64,000 nt of DNA from positions 124,001 through 188,000 of the forward strand of contig NZ_BMLM01000001.1 in the NCBI RefSeq assembly GCF_014645235.1, written 5' to 3'. The notes below the pieces were generated by a model that searched no databases, was not told the DNA's origin, and saw only the letters and a program-made list of their open reading frames with translations. Of this stretch, positions 30,257-39,066 are shown piece after piece. The position numbers and the translations under genes are program-made. How positions within the stretch are numbered: position 1 is the first letter of the stretch; each line of letters starts with the position of its first letter. The stretch comes from Agrococcus terreus (GTDB taxonomy: Bacteria; Actinomycetota; Actinomycetes; Actinomycetales; Microbacteriaceae).

Positions 30257-30709
30257 ATGGCAAAGCTCATTCTCACGAACGAGGTCTCGGGCCTCGGATC
30301 CGCCGGTGACGTCGTCGAGGTCAAGAACGGCTTCGCGCGCAACTACCTCGTCCCGCAGGGCCTGGCCGTCGCCTGGTCGCGCGGCGGCGAGAAGCAGGTC
30401 GAGCAGATCAAGGCCGCCCGCGCTGCGCGCGAGCACGCCACGATCGAGGAGGCGCAGGACCTGCGCCAGCGCCTCGAGGCCAACGCCGTCGTGCTGTCGG
30501 CCAAGGCCGGCGCCGAGGGCCGCCTCTTCGGCTCGATCCAGACGAAGGACATCGCGGAGGCCGTCGAGGCCGCCGGCCACGGCTCGATCGACCGCCGCGT
30601 CATCGAGATCCCGACGCCGATCCGCGCCACGGGCGAGCACACCGCCACCGCTCGTCTGCGCGACGACATCATCGCGACGATCACCCTCAAGGTGGTCGCC
30701 GCCAAGTGA
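30257..30709 (+). CDS. rplI: 50S ribosomal protein L9
   Basis: 150 residues. N-terminal [37 protein letters not shown] is the bL9 signature; long connecting helix, then the C-terminal domain [16 protein letters not shown]. Last gene before a strong hairpin. Confidence 0.97.
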   Translation: MAKLILTNEVSGLGSAGDVVEVKNGFARNYLVPQGLAVAWSRGGEKQVEQIKAARAAREHATIEEAQDLRQRLEANAVVLSAKAGAEGRLFGSIQTKDIAEAVEAAGHGSIDRRVIEIPTPIRATGEHTATARLRDDIIATITLKVVAAK

Positions 30710-30728
30710 CGTCCTGACGTCGCTCGCG

Positions 30729-30758
30729 AGGGCCCGCATCCGACCGGATGCGGGCCCT
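30729..30758 (+). terminator. Terminator after rplI
   Basis: AGGGCCCGCATCCG / CGGATGCGGGCCCT, 12-14 bp stem with a 2-4 base loop, 20 bases past the stop. Confidence 0.8.
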
Positions 30759-31120
30759 TCCGCATGCCCGCGAGGATGCCGGGGAGGATTCCTCAGTGCA
30801 ACCTCAGGGCACGCTCAAGACGAGGCGAGCAGCAACCTTCAACGTGCACTTGACACCACTTTCCCCCCACGGGGTGTGGAAAGCGAAATGTCCGGTCAGA
30901 CCCGTTTTCCAGCAGTATCCCCAAGACGCTTCCACAGATCTGTGCACAGGGTGGAGGGAACGTGGACAACGTTCGAGTCGGCGTTGTCCACATCCGTCCA
31001 CATGTCTGTCCACAGGGGGATTCGACGCCGCCGGGAACCCCCACCTAGCCTTGCCGGGATCCACGCGCGCTGCCGATGTCACCGGCATGCGCGACGATCG
31101 CGAGCGGGGGAGGAGCGCGC
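30759..31120. promoter_or_regulatory. dnaB upstream region with DnaA-box cluster
   Basis: A 360-base gap, AT-richer than its neighbours. It holds box-like nonamers CGTGGACAA (30961-30969), the perfect TTGTCCACA (30984-30992), CCGTCCACA (30994-31002) and CTGTCCACA (31006-31014), preceded by the 12-base palindrome CACAGATCTGTG (30933-30944). TTGACA at 30850-30855 has no good -10 partner. Suggests DnaA control of dnaB or an accessory DnaA-binding locus. Confidence 0.7.
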
Positions 31121-32587
31121 ATGACGGACCTGGCGGAGCGGAGCCTCGACGAGAGCCGCTACAGCGAGCGCACGCCCCCGCACGACATGCTCGCCGAGCA
31201 GTCGGCGATCGGCGGCATGCTGCTGTCGAAGGACGCGGTGGCCGACTGCCTCGAGCAGGTGCGCGGCGCCGACTTCTACCAGCCGAAGCACGAGATCGTC
31301 TACGAGGCGATCCTCGCGCTGTACTCCAAGGGCGAGCCCACCGACGTCATCGCCGTCTCCGACGAGCTGACGAAGACGGCGATGCTCTCGCGCGCCGGCG
31401 GCGTCGAGTACCTGCATTCGCTCACCTCGATGGTGCCCACGGCCGCGAACGCCGGCTTCTACGCCTCGATCGTCGCCGAGAAGGCGGTGCTGCGGCGCCT
31501 CGTCGAGGCGGGCACCCGCATCGTGCAGATGGGCTACGCCTCGGAGGGCGAGGTGACCGACCTCGTCAACCACGCGCAGGCCGAGGTCTACGCCGTCATG
31601 GGCGACGAGGCGGCCGAGGACTACGTGCCGCTCGCCAACGCGATCGAGATGGCGATCGAGGAGATCGAGGCCGCCAAGGGGCTCGACGGCAGCATGACCG
31701 GCGTGCCCACCGGCTTCCGCGAGCTCGACGAGCTCACGAACGGCCTCCACCCCGGTCAGCTCGTCGTCATCGCCGCCCGACCGGGCCTCGGCAAGTCGAC
31801 GCTCGCGATGGACCTCGTGCGCTCGTGCTCGATCAAGAACGACCTCCCGTCCGTCTTCTTCTCGCTCGAGATGGGGCGCACCGAGATCGCGATGAAGCTG
31901 CTCTCGGCCGAGTCGAGCATCCTGCTGCAGAAGCTCCGCAAGGGCACGATCGAGGGCCGCGACTGGACGACGCTCGCCCAGGTTCGCGGCCGCATCAACG
32001 ATGCGCCGCTCTTCATCGACGACAGCCCCAACATGACGCTCGTCGAGATCCGCGCCAAGTGCCGCCGCCTCAAGCAACAGAGCGGCCTGAAGATGGTCGT
32101 CGTCGACTATCTCCAGCTCATGACCAGCGGCAAGAAGGTCGAGTCGCGCCAGCAGGAGGTCTCGGAGTTCTCGCGCTCGCTCAAGCTGCTCGCCAAGGAG
32201 CTGCAGGTGCCGGTCATCGCCCTCTCGCAGCTGAACCGAGGCCCCGAGCAGCGCGGCGACAAGAAGCCCGCGATCAGCGACCTCCGCGAGTCGGGCTCGA
32301 TCGAGCAGGATGCCGACATCGTCATGCTCCTCCACCGCGAGGACGCGTACGACCGCGACATCCGCCCGGGCGAGGCCGACATCATCGTCGCCAAGCACCG
32401 CGGCGGACCGACGAAGACGATCCCGGTCGCCTTCCACGGCCACCTGGCCCGCTTCGTCGACATCGCGCCCGGCGCGGGTCCCGAGGGCGGCGCCCCCGGC
32501 ATGCCCGCGATGGGCCCAGGCGGCACGCCCTTCGGCGGCGCGCCGTACGGCGCCCCTCCCGGACCCCCGCCGCCCGTCGAGGGCTGA
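31121..32587 (+). CDS. dnaB: Replicative DNA helicase DnaB
   Basis: 488 residues. N-terminal helical collar (PPHDMLAEQSAIGGMLL), linker, then RecA-type motor with Walker A ARPGLGKST (219-227), FSLEMGRTEIAMKLL, VVVDYLQLM and the sensor DLRESGSIEQDADIVMLLHR. No intein interrupts it. Unusual Gly/Pro/Ala-rich C-terminal tail of ~45 residues. ATG start after GGGGGAGGAG. The helicase operator candidate DciA is encoded in this window near recF. Confidence 0.97.
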   Translation: MTDLAERSLDESRYSERTPPHDMLAEQSAIGGMLLSKDAVADCLEQVRGADFYQPKHEIVYEAILALYSKGEPTDVIAVSDELTKTAMLSRAGGVEYLHSLTSMVPTAANAGFYASIVAEKAVLRRLVEAGTRIVQMGYASEGEVTDLVNHAQAEVYAVMGDEAAEDYVPLANAIEMAIEEIEAAKGLDGSMTGVPTGFRELDELTNGLHPGQLVVIAARPGLGKSTLAMDLVRSCSIKNDLPSVFFSLEMGRTEIAMKLLSAESSILLQKLRKGTIEGRDWTTLAQVRGRINDAPLFIDDSPNMTLVEIRAKCRRLKQQSGLKMVVVDYLQLMTSGKKVESRQQEVSEFSRSLKLLAKELQVPVIALSQLNRGPEQRGDKKPAISDLRESGSIEQDADIVMLLHREDAYDRDIRPGEADIIVAKHRGGPTKTIPVAFHGHLARFVDIAPGAGPEGGAPGMPAMGPGGTPFGGAPYGAPPGPPPPVEG

Positions 32588-32625
32588 GCACGACGCAGCG
32601 CGTCGAGCGCGCAGAGAGGTCGACG

Positions 32626-32925
32626 ATGACCATCACCCACACCGTGGCGTTCCGCCTCGTCCACGAGGCCGGCTCCGACGCCGAGGCCGCGTTCCTCGCC
32701 GACGGGCACGCCGCGCTCACGTCCATCGAGCACGTGCGCGACTTCGTAGTGAGCCGGCAGGTGAGCCCGAAGAGCGACCTGACCTGGCACTTCTCGATGC
32801 GCTTCGACGACGAGGATGCCTACCGGGAGTACGACGCGCATCCGACGCACCGCGCCTTCGTCGCCGAGCGCTGGATGCCGGAGGTGGCGGCCTTCCAGGA
32901 GCTCGACCTCGTCGCGCACCCCTGA
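32626..32925 (+). CDS. Dabb family (stress-response A/B barrel) protein
   Basis: 99 residues. Begins ITHTVAFRL, with a Dabb-type ferredoxin-like dimeric barrel: FVVSRQVSPKSDLTWHFSMRFDDEDAYREYDAHPTHRAFV is the family pattern. The domain occurs in small proteins of varied or unknown function, including some decarboxylating or heme-linked enzymes. It starts 38 bases after dnaB with an AGAGAGG site and is followed by a 15-bp hairpin. Specific role unknown. Confidence 0.82.
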   Translation: MTITHTVAFRLVHEAGSDAEAAFLADGHAALTSIEHVRDFVVSRQVSPKSDLTWHFSMRFDDEDAYREYDAHPTHRAFVAERWMPEVAAFQELDLVAHP

Positions 32926-32939
32926 GCGAGGGCGCACGT

Positions 32940-32974
32940 CGAAGGGCCCCGACCTGCACGGTCGGGGCCCTTCG
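32940..32974. terminator. Bidirectional terminator
   Basis: Perfect 15-bp stem CGAAGGGCCCCGACC / GGTCGGGGCCCTTCG with loop TGCAC, between the convergent Dabb and HesB-like genes. Confidence 0.85.
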
Positions 32975-32988
32975 TGCGGCGGAGCTGC

Positions 32989-33270
32989 CTAGGCGGCCTG
33001 CTGCACCGCGAAGTCGACGCGGCCGTCCGGCTGCGACGAGGCGTCGAGCACCTTGTCGTCGAGCGCGAGCGCTGCCGATGCGTCGAGGAAGACCTTGGCG
33101 CCGGCCTGCTCGACCACCTGGTCGGAGGCCTCGGGGGCGTTGGCGACCGACACGTTGAGCCCCTGGCCCTCGGCGTCGGATGCGATGCGCAGACCGCCGG
33201 TCTGGGGCGCCTCGGCGCCGCCGACGATCGTCGTGATGACCTGCTGGGCGTTCTCGGTGAGCGTGAGCAT
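32989..33270 (-). CDS. HesB/IscA-like protein lacking cysteines
   Basis: 93 residues. MLTLTENAQQVITTIVGGAE and GLRIASDAEGQGLNVSVANAPEASDQVVEQAGAKVFLD follow the A-type iron-sulfur carrier fold, but there is no Cys at all, so it cannot bind a cluster in the usual way. Similar cysteine-free paralogues are common in actinobacteria and are often labelled HesB or adhesin. Single gene, ATG after GGAGCT, transcribed towards a terminator. Function unknown. Confidence 0.75.
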   Translation of the reverse strand: MLTLTENAQQVITTIVGGAEAPQTGGLRIASDAEGQGLNVSVANAPEASDQVVEQAGAKVFLDASAALALDDKVLDASSQPDGRVDFAVQQAA

Positions 33271-33397
33271 CTGGAGCTCCTTCCCGTTGCGAGCAGGCCA
33301 CGATGCCGAGATCCGGCGGCCGATGCAAGGCCCTCGGGTGCCCGGGCGTGTCGGATGCGCGACGCGAGCGCCCATTCGAGGGTGCGGGATCGACCTC

Positions 33398-34696
33398 GTG
33401 GTGGATCGTGCTCGCGTGGCGCTGGGGGGCAGCTTCTGGCGGCTCTTCGGCGCCTCCACCGGCTCCAACCTCTCCGACGGTCTCATGCAGGCGGCGCTGC
33501 CGCTCGTCGCGGCGAGCCTCACGCGCGATCCGCTGCTCATCTCGCTCGTCGCCTCCCTCGCGTTCCTGCCGTGGCTGCTGTTCGCGATCCCGGCGGGCGC
33601 GCTCGTCGACCGGCTCGACCGGCGCCGCGCGATGCAGGTCGCGAACCTCGTGCGCGCACTCGTGCTGCTCGGGCTGGCAGGGCTCCTCGCCGGCGGCCTC
33701 GCGACCATCTGGGTGCTGTACGCCGCGGCGTTCGTGCTCGGCGTCGCGGAGACGGTCTACGACAACGCGGCGCGGGCGATCCTGCCCCGCGTCGTGCGCC
33801 GCGACCAGCTCGAGCGCGGCAACTCGCTCCTCGCGACCGCCGAGAGCGTCACGAACCTCTTCCTCGGCGCGCCGCTCGGGGCGATGCTGTTCGCCCGCTC
33901 GGCGGTGCTGCCGCTCGCCGCGTGCGTCGCGCTCTACGTGGCCACCGCGATCCTCGTCGTCACGGTCCGCGGCGCCTTCCGCCCCGAGCGGGCCGCGCCC
34001 ACGACGCTCGCCGCCGACATCCGCGAGGGGCTCGGCTGGCTCCTGCGCCACCGCATCCTGCGCTCGCTCGTCGTCGTCACCGCGCTCGGCGCCATCGCCT
34101 CGTCGCTGGGCAGCGGCATCGCGGTGCTGCTCGCGCTCGAGGTGCTGGGCCTCGACGAGGCCGCGTTCGGCCTGCTGCTCGCCGCCGTCGGCGCGGGCGG
34201 CGTCGCGGGCGCGCTCGTCTCGCCGTGGCTCACGCGGGTGCTGGGCCGCACGGCGGCGATCGGGCTGAGCGGCACGGCGTTCGGCATCGGCAGCGGCATC
34301 GGCGTCATCGGGCTGTGGCCGACGCCGGTCGTGGTGTTCCTCGCATGGTCGCTGTCGTCGCTCGCGGTGAGCGCCTTCAACGTGCAGATCATGTCGGTGC
34401 GGCAGGTGCTCGTCCCGGATGCGCTGTTCGGCCGCGTGCAGGGCGCGTACCGCACGGTGCTGTGGGGCGGCATCCCGGTCGGCACGACCGCGGGCGGCCT
34501 GCTCGCCGGCTGGCTCGGCGTCCCGCCCGTGTACGTCATCGACGGCGCCATCGGCATCGTGGCGGGCGTCGGCACCTGGTGGGTGCTGCACCGGCACCGC
34601 GATGCGATCGCCGCCGCCTTCGCCGACGAGGAGTCGCTCGGCGACGGCCCGGCCGCCGTCGATCCCGCACCGCCGCCGGGGCCCACGCAGGCCTGA
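33398..34696 (+). CDS. MFS transporter
   Basis: About 432 residues with ~12 transmembrane helices. The N-terminal half carries SFWRLFGASTGSNLSDGLMQAALPLVAASLT and the loop motif GALVDRLDRRR between helices 2 and 3. The C-terminal half has LVPDALFGRVQGAYRTVLWGGIPVG, typical of the enterobactin-exporter/macrolide-efflux branch. Substrate unknown. Three in-frame GTG codons (33398, 33401, 33416) could start it; the first two are better spaced from GGGA at 33386. Ends with a Pro-rich tail. NYN gene follows after 27 bases. Confidence 0.82.
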   Translation: MVDRARVALGGSFWRLFGASTGSNLSDGLMQAALPLVAASLTRDPLLISLVASLAFLPWLLFAIPAGALVDRLDRRRAMQVANLVRALVLLGLAGLLAGGLATIWVLYAAAFVLGVAETVYDNAARAILPRVVRRDQLERGNSLLATAESVTNLFLGAPLGAMLFARSAVLPLAACVALYVATAILVVTVRGAFRPERAAPTTLAADIREGLGWLLRHRILRSLVVVTALGAIASSLGSGIAVLLALEVLGLDEAAFGLLLAAVGAGGVAGALVSPWLTRVLGRTAAIGLSGTAFGIGSGIGVIGLWPTPVVVFLAWSLSSLAVSAFNVQIMSVRQVLVPDALFGRVQGAYRTVLWGGIPVGTTAGGLLAGWLGVPPVYVIDGAIGIVAGVGTWWVLHRHRDAIAAAFADEESLGDGPAAVDPAPPPGPTQA

Positions 34697-34723
34697 TCGC
34701 CCTGAGGCTGGGAGGATGGGCGC

Positions 34724-35707
34724 ATGCCCGATCTCGAGCCCCGCGTCGCCGTCTACATCGACTTCGACAACATCCTCATCTCCCGCTACGACCAGCTGCA
34801 CGGGCGCGGCTCGTTCCACAGCGACCGCGTGCGGCAGCTGCCGGCCGACGGCCGCGAGTCGAAGGCGCGCACCCGCTCGGCGCAGGCGACCGTCGACCTC
34901 GGGGCGATCATCGACTACGCCTCCTCCTACGGCTCGATCGTGCTGAGCCGCGCGTACGCCGACTGGTCGGTGCCCGCGCACGCCGCATACCGCGATCAGC
35001 TGCTCGCCCGCGCCGTCGACCTCGTGCAGCTCTTCCCGACGACGCGCGCGCTGAAGAACGGCGCCGACATCCGCCTGGCCGTCGACGTGGTGGAGGACCT
35101 CTTCCGGCTCGACGACATCACCCACGTCGTGATCGTCGCCGGCGACAGCGACTACATCGCGCTCGCCCAGCGCGCCAAGCGCCTCGGCCGCTTCGTCGTG
35201 GGCATCGGCGTCGCCGGGAGCACCTCGAAGTCGCTCGCGGCCGCGTGCGACGAGTTCGCCGACTACGACGCGCTGCCGGGCATCGAGCCGGTGGTCGTCG
35301 ACGAGCCCGAGGCGGAGCCGGACGCGCCCGAGCCCTCGGTCGAGGAGGGCAAGCAGATCCAGGCGGAGGCCGAGGCGCAGGCGCCCGCGAAGGCGAAGCG
35401 CCGCAGCCGGCGCGCGTCGAGCGCGTCCGTCGCGGCGGAGGCCGACGACGAGGTCGCGATGACGCCCGAGCGGCGCGGCGACGCCGCGACCGGGCTGCTC
35501 GAGCGGGCGCTGCGCATCCTCACGCAGAAGACCGACGACGAGTGGCTGCACGCCAACGTCGTCAAGGAGCAGATGAAGCGCATGGATCCGGTCTTCAACG
35601 AGAAGTCCCTCGGGCACCGGTCGTTCTCGGACTTCGTGGGCGCGCGGGAGCAGCTCGTGGAGCTGCGCGAGGACGGGCAGGCGCGACTGCTGCGGCTGAA
35701 GGGGTAG
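34724..35707 (+). CDS. NYN-domain nuclease-like protein with C-terminal OST-HTH/LOTUS-type domain
   Basis: 327 residues. N-terminal NYN (PIN-like) domain: YIDFDNILIS, KNGADIRLAVDVVEDL and VIVAGDSDYIALAQRAKRLGR hold the conserved acidic residues expected to bind metal for RNA cleavage. A ~70-residue charged linker (Glu/Ala/Lys/Arg) follows, then a winged-helix region TGLLERALRILTQK...GHRSFSDFVGAREQLVELRE that resembles OST-HTH RNA-binding domains. Probably an RNA-processing or decay factor; target unknown. GAGGAT lies six bases before the ATG. Confidence 0.85.
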   Translation: MPDLEPRVAVYIDFDNILISRYDQLHGRGSFHSDRVRQLPADGRESKARTRSAQATVDLGAIIDYASSYGSIVLSRAYADWSVPAHAAYRDQLLARAVDLVQLFPTTRALKNGADIRLAVDVVEDLFRLDDITHVVIVAGDSDYIALAQRAKRLGRFVVGIGVAGSTSKSLAAACDEFADYDALPGIEPVVVDEPEAEPDAPEPSVEEGKQIQAEAEAQAPAKAKRRSRRASSASVAAEADDEVAMTPERRGDAATGLLERALRILTQKTDDEWLHANVVKEQMKRMDPVFNEKSLGHRSFSDFVGAREQLVELREDGQARLLRLKG

Positions 35708-35724
35708 CGACTCCCGACGCCCGC

Positions 35725-35769
35725 TGGTCGAGGAGCGAGCGGCCGCCGGTCGCTTGCTCCTCGAGACCA
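35725..35769. repeat. Intergenic imperfect palindrome, GGTCGAGGAGCGAGCG type
   Basis: TGGTCGAGGAGCGAGCG on the left pairs with CGCTTGCTCCTCGAGACCA on the right across an ~8-base loop. From memory, similar GGTCTCGA...TCGACC palindromes are scattered between genes in Microbacteriaceae. A related copy is at 59986-60030. Confidence 0.6.
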
Positions 35770-35818
35770 CCCCCGGCGAGCGGAGCCGCCTGTCAGCGGC
35801 CCGGTGCACCATGGGCGC

Positions 35819-36724
35819 ATGCCGGAGCTCCCCGAGGTGGAGGCGCTCGCGGCCGACCTCGCCGAGCGCCTGGTCGGCCGCACGATCCGCCGCGTCCAGA
35901 TCGCCGAGGTCGCCGCGCTCAAGACCTACGACCCGCCCATCGACGCGCTCGAGGGCGCCGTCGTCACCGGCACCGGCCGGCGCGGCAAGCACCTCGTGCT
36001 CGACGTCACCACCGCCGACGGCAATCCGCTGCACCTCGTGATCCACCTCGCCCGCAGCGGCTGGGTGCGCTGGCGCGACGCCGCGCCCGCGCCGCTCAAG
36101 GGCCGCGGGCGCGGCCCGCTCGCCGCGCGGATCGTGCTCGAGCGGGCGGAGGGCGACGAGGGGATCGGCGGCGACGGCGTCGACGTCACCGAGCAGGCCA
36201 CGCAGAAGCGGCTCGCGATCCACCTCGTCGCGCACCCCGACCAGGTGATGACGATCGCGACGCTCGGCCCCGAGCCGCTCGACGACGGCTTCACCGAGGA
36301 GCGCTTCGCGCGCATCCTGCAGCAAGCGGGGCGCGCGCAGATCAAGGGCGTGCTGCGCGACCAGCGGCGCATCGCCGGCATCGGCAACGCCTACTCGGAC
36401 GAGATCCTGCACGCGGCGCGCATGTCGCCCTTCCACCCGGCGTCGATGCCGGCCGAGGAGGTGCACGAGCTCTACGAGGCGCTCCGCCGCATCCTGGGCG
36501 GCGCGGTCGAGCGCGCGAAGGGCGTCAAGGCCTCGTCGCTGAAGGCCGAGAAGCGGCAGGGCATGCGCGTGCACGGCCGCAACGGCGAGCCGTGCCCGGT
36601 GTGCGGCGACGCCGTGCGGCAGGTGATCTACGCCGACAGCACCTTCCAGTACTGCCCCACCTGCCAGACGGGCGGCAAGCCGCTCGCCGACCGCGTGCTC
36701 TCGCGGCTCGGCGTGCGGCGCTGA
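35819..36724 (+). CDS. Fpg/Nei family DNA glycosylase/AP lyase
   Basis: 301 residues. The start is fixed by chemistry: MPELPEVEAL puts Pro2 and Glu3 at the processed N-terminus, where they are the nucleophile and general acid. The helix-two-turn-helix has GIGNAYSDEILHAARMSPFHPAS and the C-terminal zinc finger CPVCG...YCPTCQTGGK. It removes oxidised bases and nicks the strand. Whether it is Fpg-like (8-oxoG) or Nei-like cannot be decided with confidence; the internal KAEKRQGMRVHGRNGEPC is nearer to actinobacterial Nei2-type proteins. Single gene. Confidence 0.9.
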   Translation: MPELPEVEALAADLAERLVGRTIRRVQIAEVAALKTYDPPIDALEGAVVTGTGRRGKHLVLDVTTADGNPLHLVIHLARSGWVRWRDAAPAPLKGRGRGPLAARIVLERAEGDEGIGGDGVDVTEQATQKRLAIHLVAHPDQVMTIATLGPEPLDDGFTEERFARILQQAGRAQIKGVLRDQRRIAGIGNAYSDEILHAARMSPFHPASMPAEEVHELYEALRRILGGAVERAKGVKASSLKAEKRQGMRVHGRNGEPCPVCGDAVRQVIYADSTFQYCPTCQTGGKPLADRVLSRLGVRR

Positions 36725-36761
36725 TGCGTGCCGGGGCCAGTCGGCGTCAGGCGGATCGGTG

Positions 36762-37034
36762 TCAGCCGCGCACGCCGCCCGTGACGATGCCCCAGCGCTT
36801 GCGCGAGACGATCGTGACGCCGGGCGCCGCGTAGTAGGGGTCCTCGGCGAGGGCCGCGTCCACCTCCGCCTCGTCGTCGGTGTCGAAGACGAGCAGCGCT
36901 CCCGACTGGTCCTCGAACGGGCCGGCGGCGACGAGCAGGCCGCGCTCGTGCAGGGCGCCGAGCAGTTCGCGGTGGCGCGGGCGCAGCTCGAGGCGGGCGG
37001 GGTCGTCGCTGAAGCTGAGGATGACGGCGATCAT
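36762..37034 (-). CDS. YciI family protein
   Basis: 90 residues, ferredoxin-like YciI fold: RPRHRELLGALHERGLLVAAGPFEDQSGALLVFD with conserved His and Asp. Often in oxidoreductase or catabolic neighbourhoods; activity mostly unknown. The start is preceded at exactly six bases by TAGGCT (37046-37041), so it is probably leaderless. 64 bases downstream of the flavin reductase gene. Confidence 0.85.
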   Translation of the reverse strand: MIAVILSFSDDPARLELRPRHRELLGALHERGLLVAAGPFEDQSGALLVFDTDDEAEVDAALAEDPYYAAPGVTIVSRKRWGIVTGGVRG

Positions 37035-37098
37035 GCCCTCAGCCTAGGAGGGGCGGAAGCGCCGCAGCGCATCCGCCCCTCGGGCCTGTCAGTCGGGC

Positions 37099-37674
37099 TC
37101 AGGCCGCGGCGCGCTCCTCGGCGGCGGCGCCCACGAGCCGCTCGGCGGCGAGGCGCAGCTGCTCCTCGGAGCGCGCGACGAAGGCGGCGGCGTCGACCAT
37201 GCGCATCGACTCGTCGAAGTCGGTGGGCTGGAACGGCATGAGCACGCCCTCGCCCTGCAGCTCGAGGCCGATGTAGCGCAGCACCGCGCTCAGCTGCGCG
37301 TTCGACGAGGCGCCGCCCGACCAGCCGTACGAGACGACGACGGAGGGCAGGCCCACCCACTCCGCCTTGAGGTAGTCGATCGCGTTCTTCAGCGCGGCCG
37401 GGTAGCCGGAGTTGTAGTCGGGGGTGACGAACACGACGGCGTCGAGCGCCTCGATCCGCTCGGCCCACGCGATCGTGTGCGGCTCGGTGCGCACACCCGA
37501 GGCAGGCGGCAGCGCCTCGTCGAGCAGCGGCAGCTTGATCTCGGCGAGGTCGAGCATGACGGCCTCGCCGCCGGCGGCCTCGACGAGGGTCGCGATCTCG
37601 TCGGCGACCGGGCGGCCGACGCGGACGGGACGGGTGCTGCCGACGATGATGCCGACCTGGGGACGTGCGGACAT
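37099..37674 (-). CDS. NADPH-dependent FMN reductase family protein
   Basis: 191 residues. Flavodoxin-like fold: VGIIVGSTRPVRVGRPVADEI at the N-terminus forms the FMN phosphate site, FVTPDYNSGYPAALKNAIDYL is the family signature and VVSYGWSGGASSNAQL the second flavin loop. Reduces FMN, quinones or azo compounds with NAD(P)H; physiological substrate unknown. ATG after AGGAGC. Not overlapping any neighbour; the M20 gene and its hairpin lie upstream on the same strand. Confidence 0.9.
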   Translation of the reverse strand: MSARPQVGIIVGSTRPVRVGRPVADEIATLVEAAGGEAVMLDLAEIKLPLLDEALPPASGVRTEPHTIAWAERIEALDAVVFVTPDYNSGYPAALKNAIDYLKAEWVGLPSVVVSYGWSGGASSNAQLSAVLRYIGLELQGEGVLMPFQPTDFDESMRMVDAAAFVARSEEQLRLAAERLVGAAAEERAAA

Positions 37675-37742
37675 GATGCTCCTGACGCGGTGCGGGTGGA
37701 TGGATCCTGGCCCGCTCCGACGCGGTGCCGGTGTCTGACAAC

Positions 37743-37782
37743 GCACGGAGGGCCGGGGCATTCCCGCCCCGGCCCTCCGTGC
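37743..37782 (-). terminator. Terminator after the M20 hydrolase gene
   Basis: GCACGGAGGGCCGGGG / CCCCGGCCCTCCGTGC, a 16-17 bp perfect stem with a 6-8 base loop, 12 bases past the stop on the minus strand. Confidence 0.85.
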
Positions 37783-37794
37783 CGCGCCCTCGGG

Positions 37795-39018
37795 TCAGCG
37801 AGCGAGGAACGCCCGCGCCGCCGCGACCATCGCCGTGGTCGCCGTGTCGAGCGTCGGCTGCATCACCGGGATGAACGTGGGGGAGTGGTTCGACGGCACC
37901 GAGGCGGCGAGCGTGCCGCGCTCCGTCGCCTCGGCGACGAGCTGCGGGTCGAAGCCGCCGTACATCCAGTACACGTAGGGCGCGCCCCACGTGGCGGGGA
38001 GGTCGCTGAAGTCCTCGGAGCCGAGCAGCGGCCGCAGCTCGAGGTGCTGGGCGCCGAACGCCTCGTCGAACGCGGCGGCGACGAGCGCCGTCGCCTGCGG
38101 GTCGTTGTCGGTGAGCGGGGCGGTGGAGCCGCGCTCGATCGTGGCGGGCCGCGGCGCGCCGGAGGCCTCGCACTCGCCCTGCACGATCCGCTCGATCGCG
38201 GCGATCACGCGGGCGCGCACGCCCTCGTCGAAGGTGCGGATGTTGATCTCGAACCGCGCGCTCTCGGGGATGATGTTCTGCTTCGTGCCCGCGTGGAAGG
38301 TGCCGACCGTCACGACCGCCTGCTCGAAGGGCGCGACGGTGCGCGAGACCACGGTCTGGAGGCGCACCACGATGGAGGCGGCGAGCACGATCGGGTCGAC
38401 GGTGGCCTCGGGCTGCGAGCCGTGGCCGCCGCGGCCGTGGACGGTCACGATGAGGTGGTCGCTCGCGGCCATCACGGGGCCGGCGGCGAGGGAGACGGTG
38501 CCCGCGGCGCCCGGCATGACGTGCTGGCCGAGCGCGACGTCGATGCCGTCCGGAAGGATGCGGCGCAGGTCGTCCTGCATGCCCTTCGCGCCGTCGATCG
38601 TCTCCTCCGCCGGCTGCAGCACGGCGACGAGCGTGCCGCTCCAGTCGTCCTGCTCGACGAGGATGCGCAGCGCCCCCTGGAGCGTCGCCATGTGGGTGTC
38701 GTGGCCGCACGCGTGCATGACGCCGACGGTCTGGCCCTCCCACTCGTCGGTCTGCGTCGAGCGGTACGGCACCTGCTCGGCCTCGACGACGGGCAGCCCG
38801 TCCATGTCGGCGCGCACGAGCACCGTGGGGCCGGTGCCGCGGCGGAGGACGCCCACGACGCCCGTGCCGCCGACGTGCTCGTGCACCTCGAAGCCCGCCT
38901 CGCGCAGCAGCTCGGCCATGCGCCCGGCCGTGCGGTGCTCGCGGTGCGAGAGCTCGGGGTGCGCGTGCAGCTCGCGGTAGAGGTCCTCGATGAACGGGCG
39001 GTGCGATTCCAGCGTCAT
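37795..39018 (-). CDS. M20 family amidohydrolase (hippurate hydrolase / AbgB-like)
   Basis: 407 residues. Metal-binding signature HACGHDTH (102-109), LQPAEETIDGAKGM, the dimerisation-lid HGRGGHGSQPEATVDPI and C-terminal LLGSEDFSDL. Hydrolyses N-acyl amino acids or similar amides; substrate not predictable. TAGCCT (39030-39025) ends six bases before the ATG, indicating a leaderless transcript. Divergent from the aldo/keto reductase gene across 118 bases. Confidence 0.92.
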   Translation of the reverse strand: MTLESHRPFIEDLYRELHAHPELSHREHRTAGRMAELLREAGFEVHEHVGGTGVVGVLRRGTGPTVLVRADMDGLPVVEAEQVPYRSTQTDEWEGQTVGVMHACGHDTHMATLQGALRILVEQDDWSGTLVAVLQPAEETIDGAKGMQDDLRRILPDGIDVALGQHVMPGAAGTVSLAAGPVMAASDHLIVTVHGRGGHGSQPEATVDPIVLAASIVVRLQTVVSRTVAPFEQAVVTVGTFHAGTKQNIIPESARFEINIRTFDEGVRARVIAAIERIVQGECEASGAPRPATIERGSTAPLTDNDPQATALVAAAFDEAFGAQHLELRPLLGSEDFSDLPATWGAPYVYWMYGGFDPQLVAEATERGTLAASVPSNHSPTFIPVMQPTLDTATTAMVAAARAFLAR

Positions 39019-39066
39019 GGGCCGAGGCTACCGAAGCGCCGGCGCACCGGATCCGGCCTCGAACCG

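Noticed and set aside
30759..31120. Second chromosomal origin at dnaB
   Set aside because: DnaA boxes are clustered there, but gene orientation and the conserved dnaA neighbourhood place oriC at 12-14 kb; treated as a regulatory or titration site.
33301..33397. Extension of the MFS gene upstream to 33053
   Set aside because: The longer frame reads through the antisense HesB-like gene and adds a Ser/Ala-rich stretch without transmembrane character.
32717..36574. Long open frames on both strands (each ~1285 codons) over the MFS, NYN and glycosylase genes
   Set aside because: Shadow frames of recognised genes; Arg/Ala-rich with no domain.
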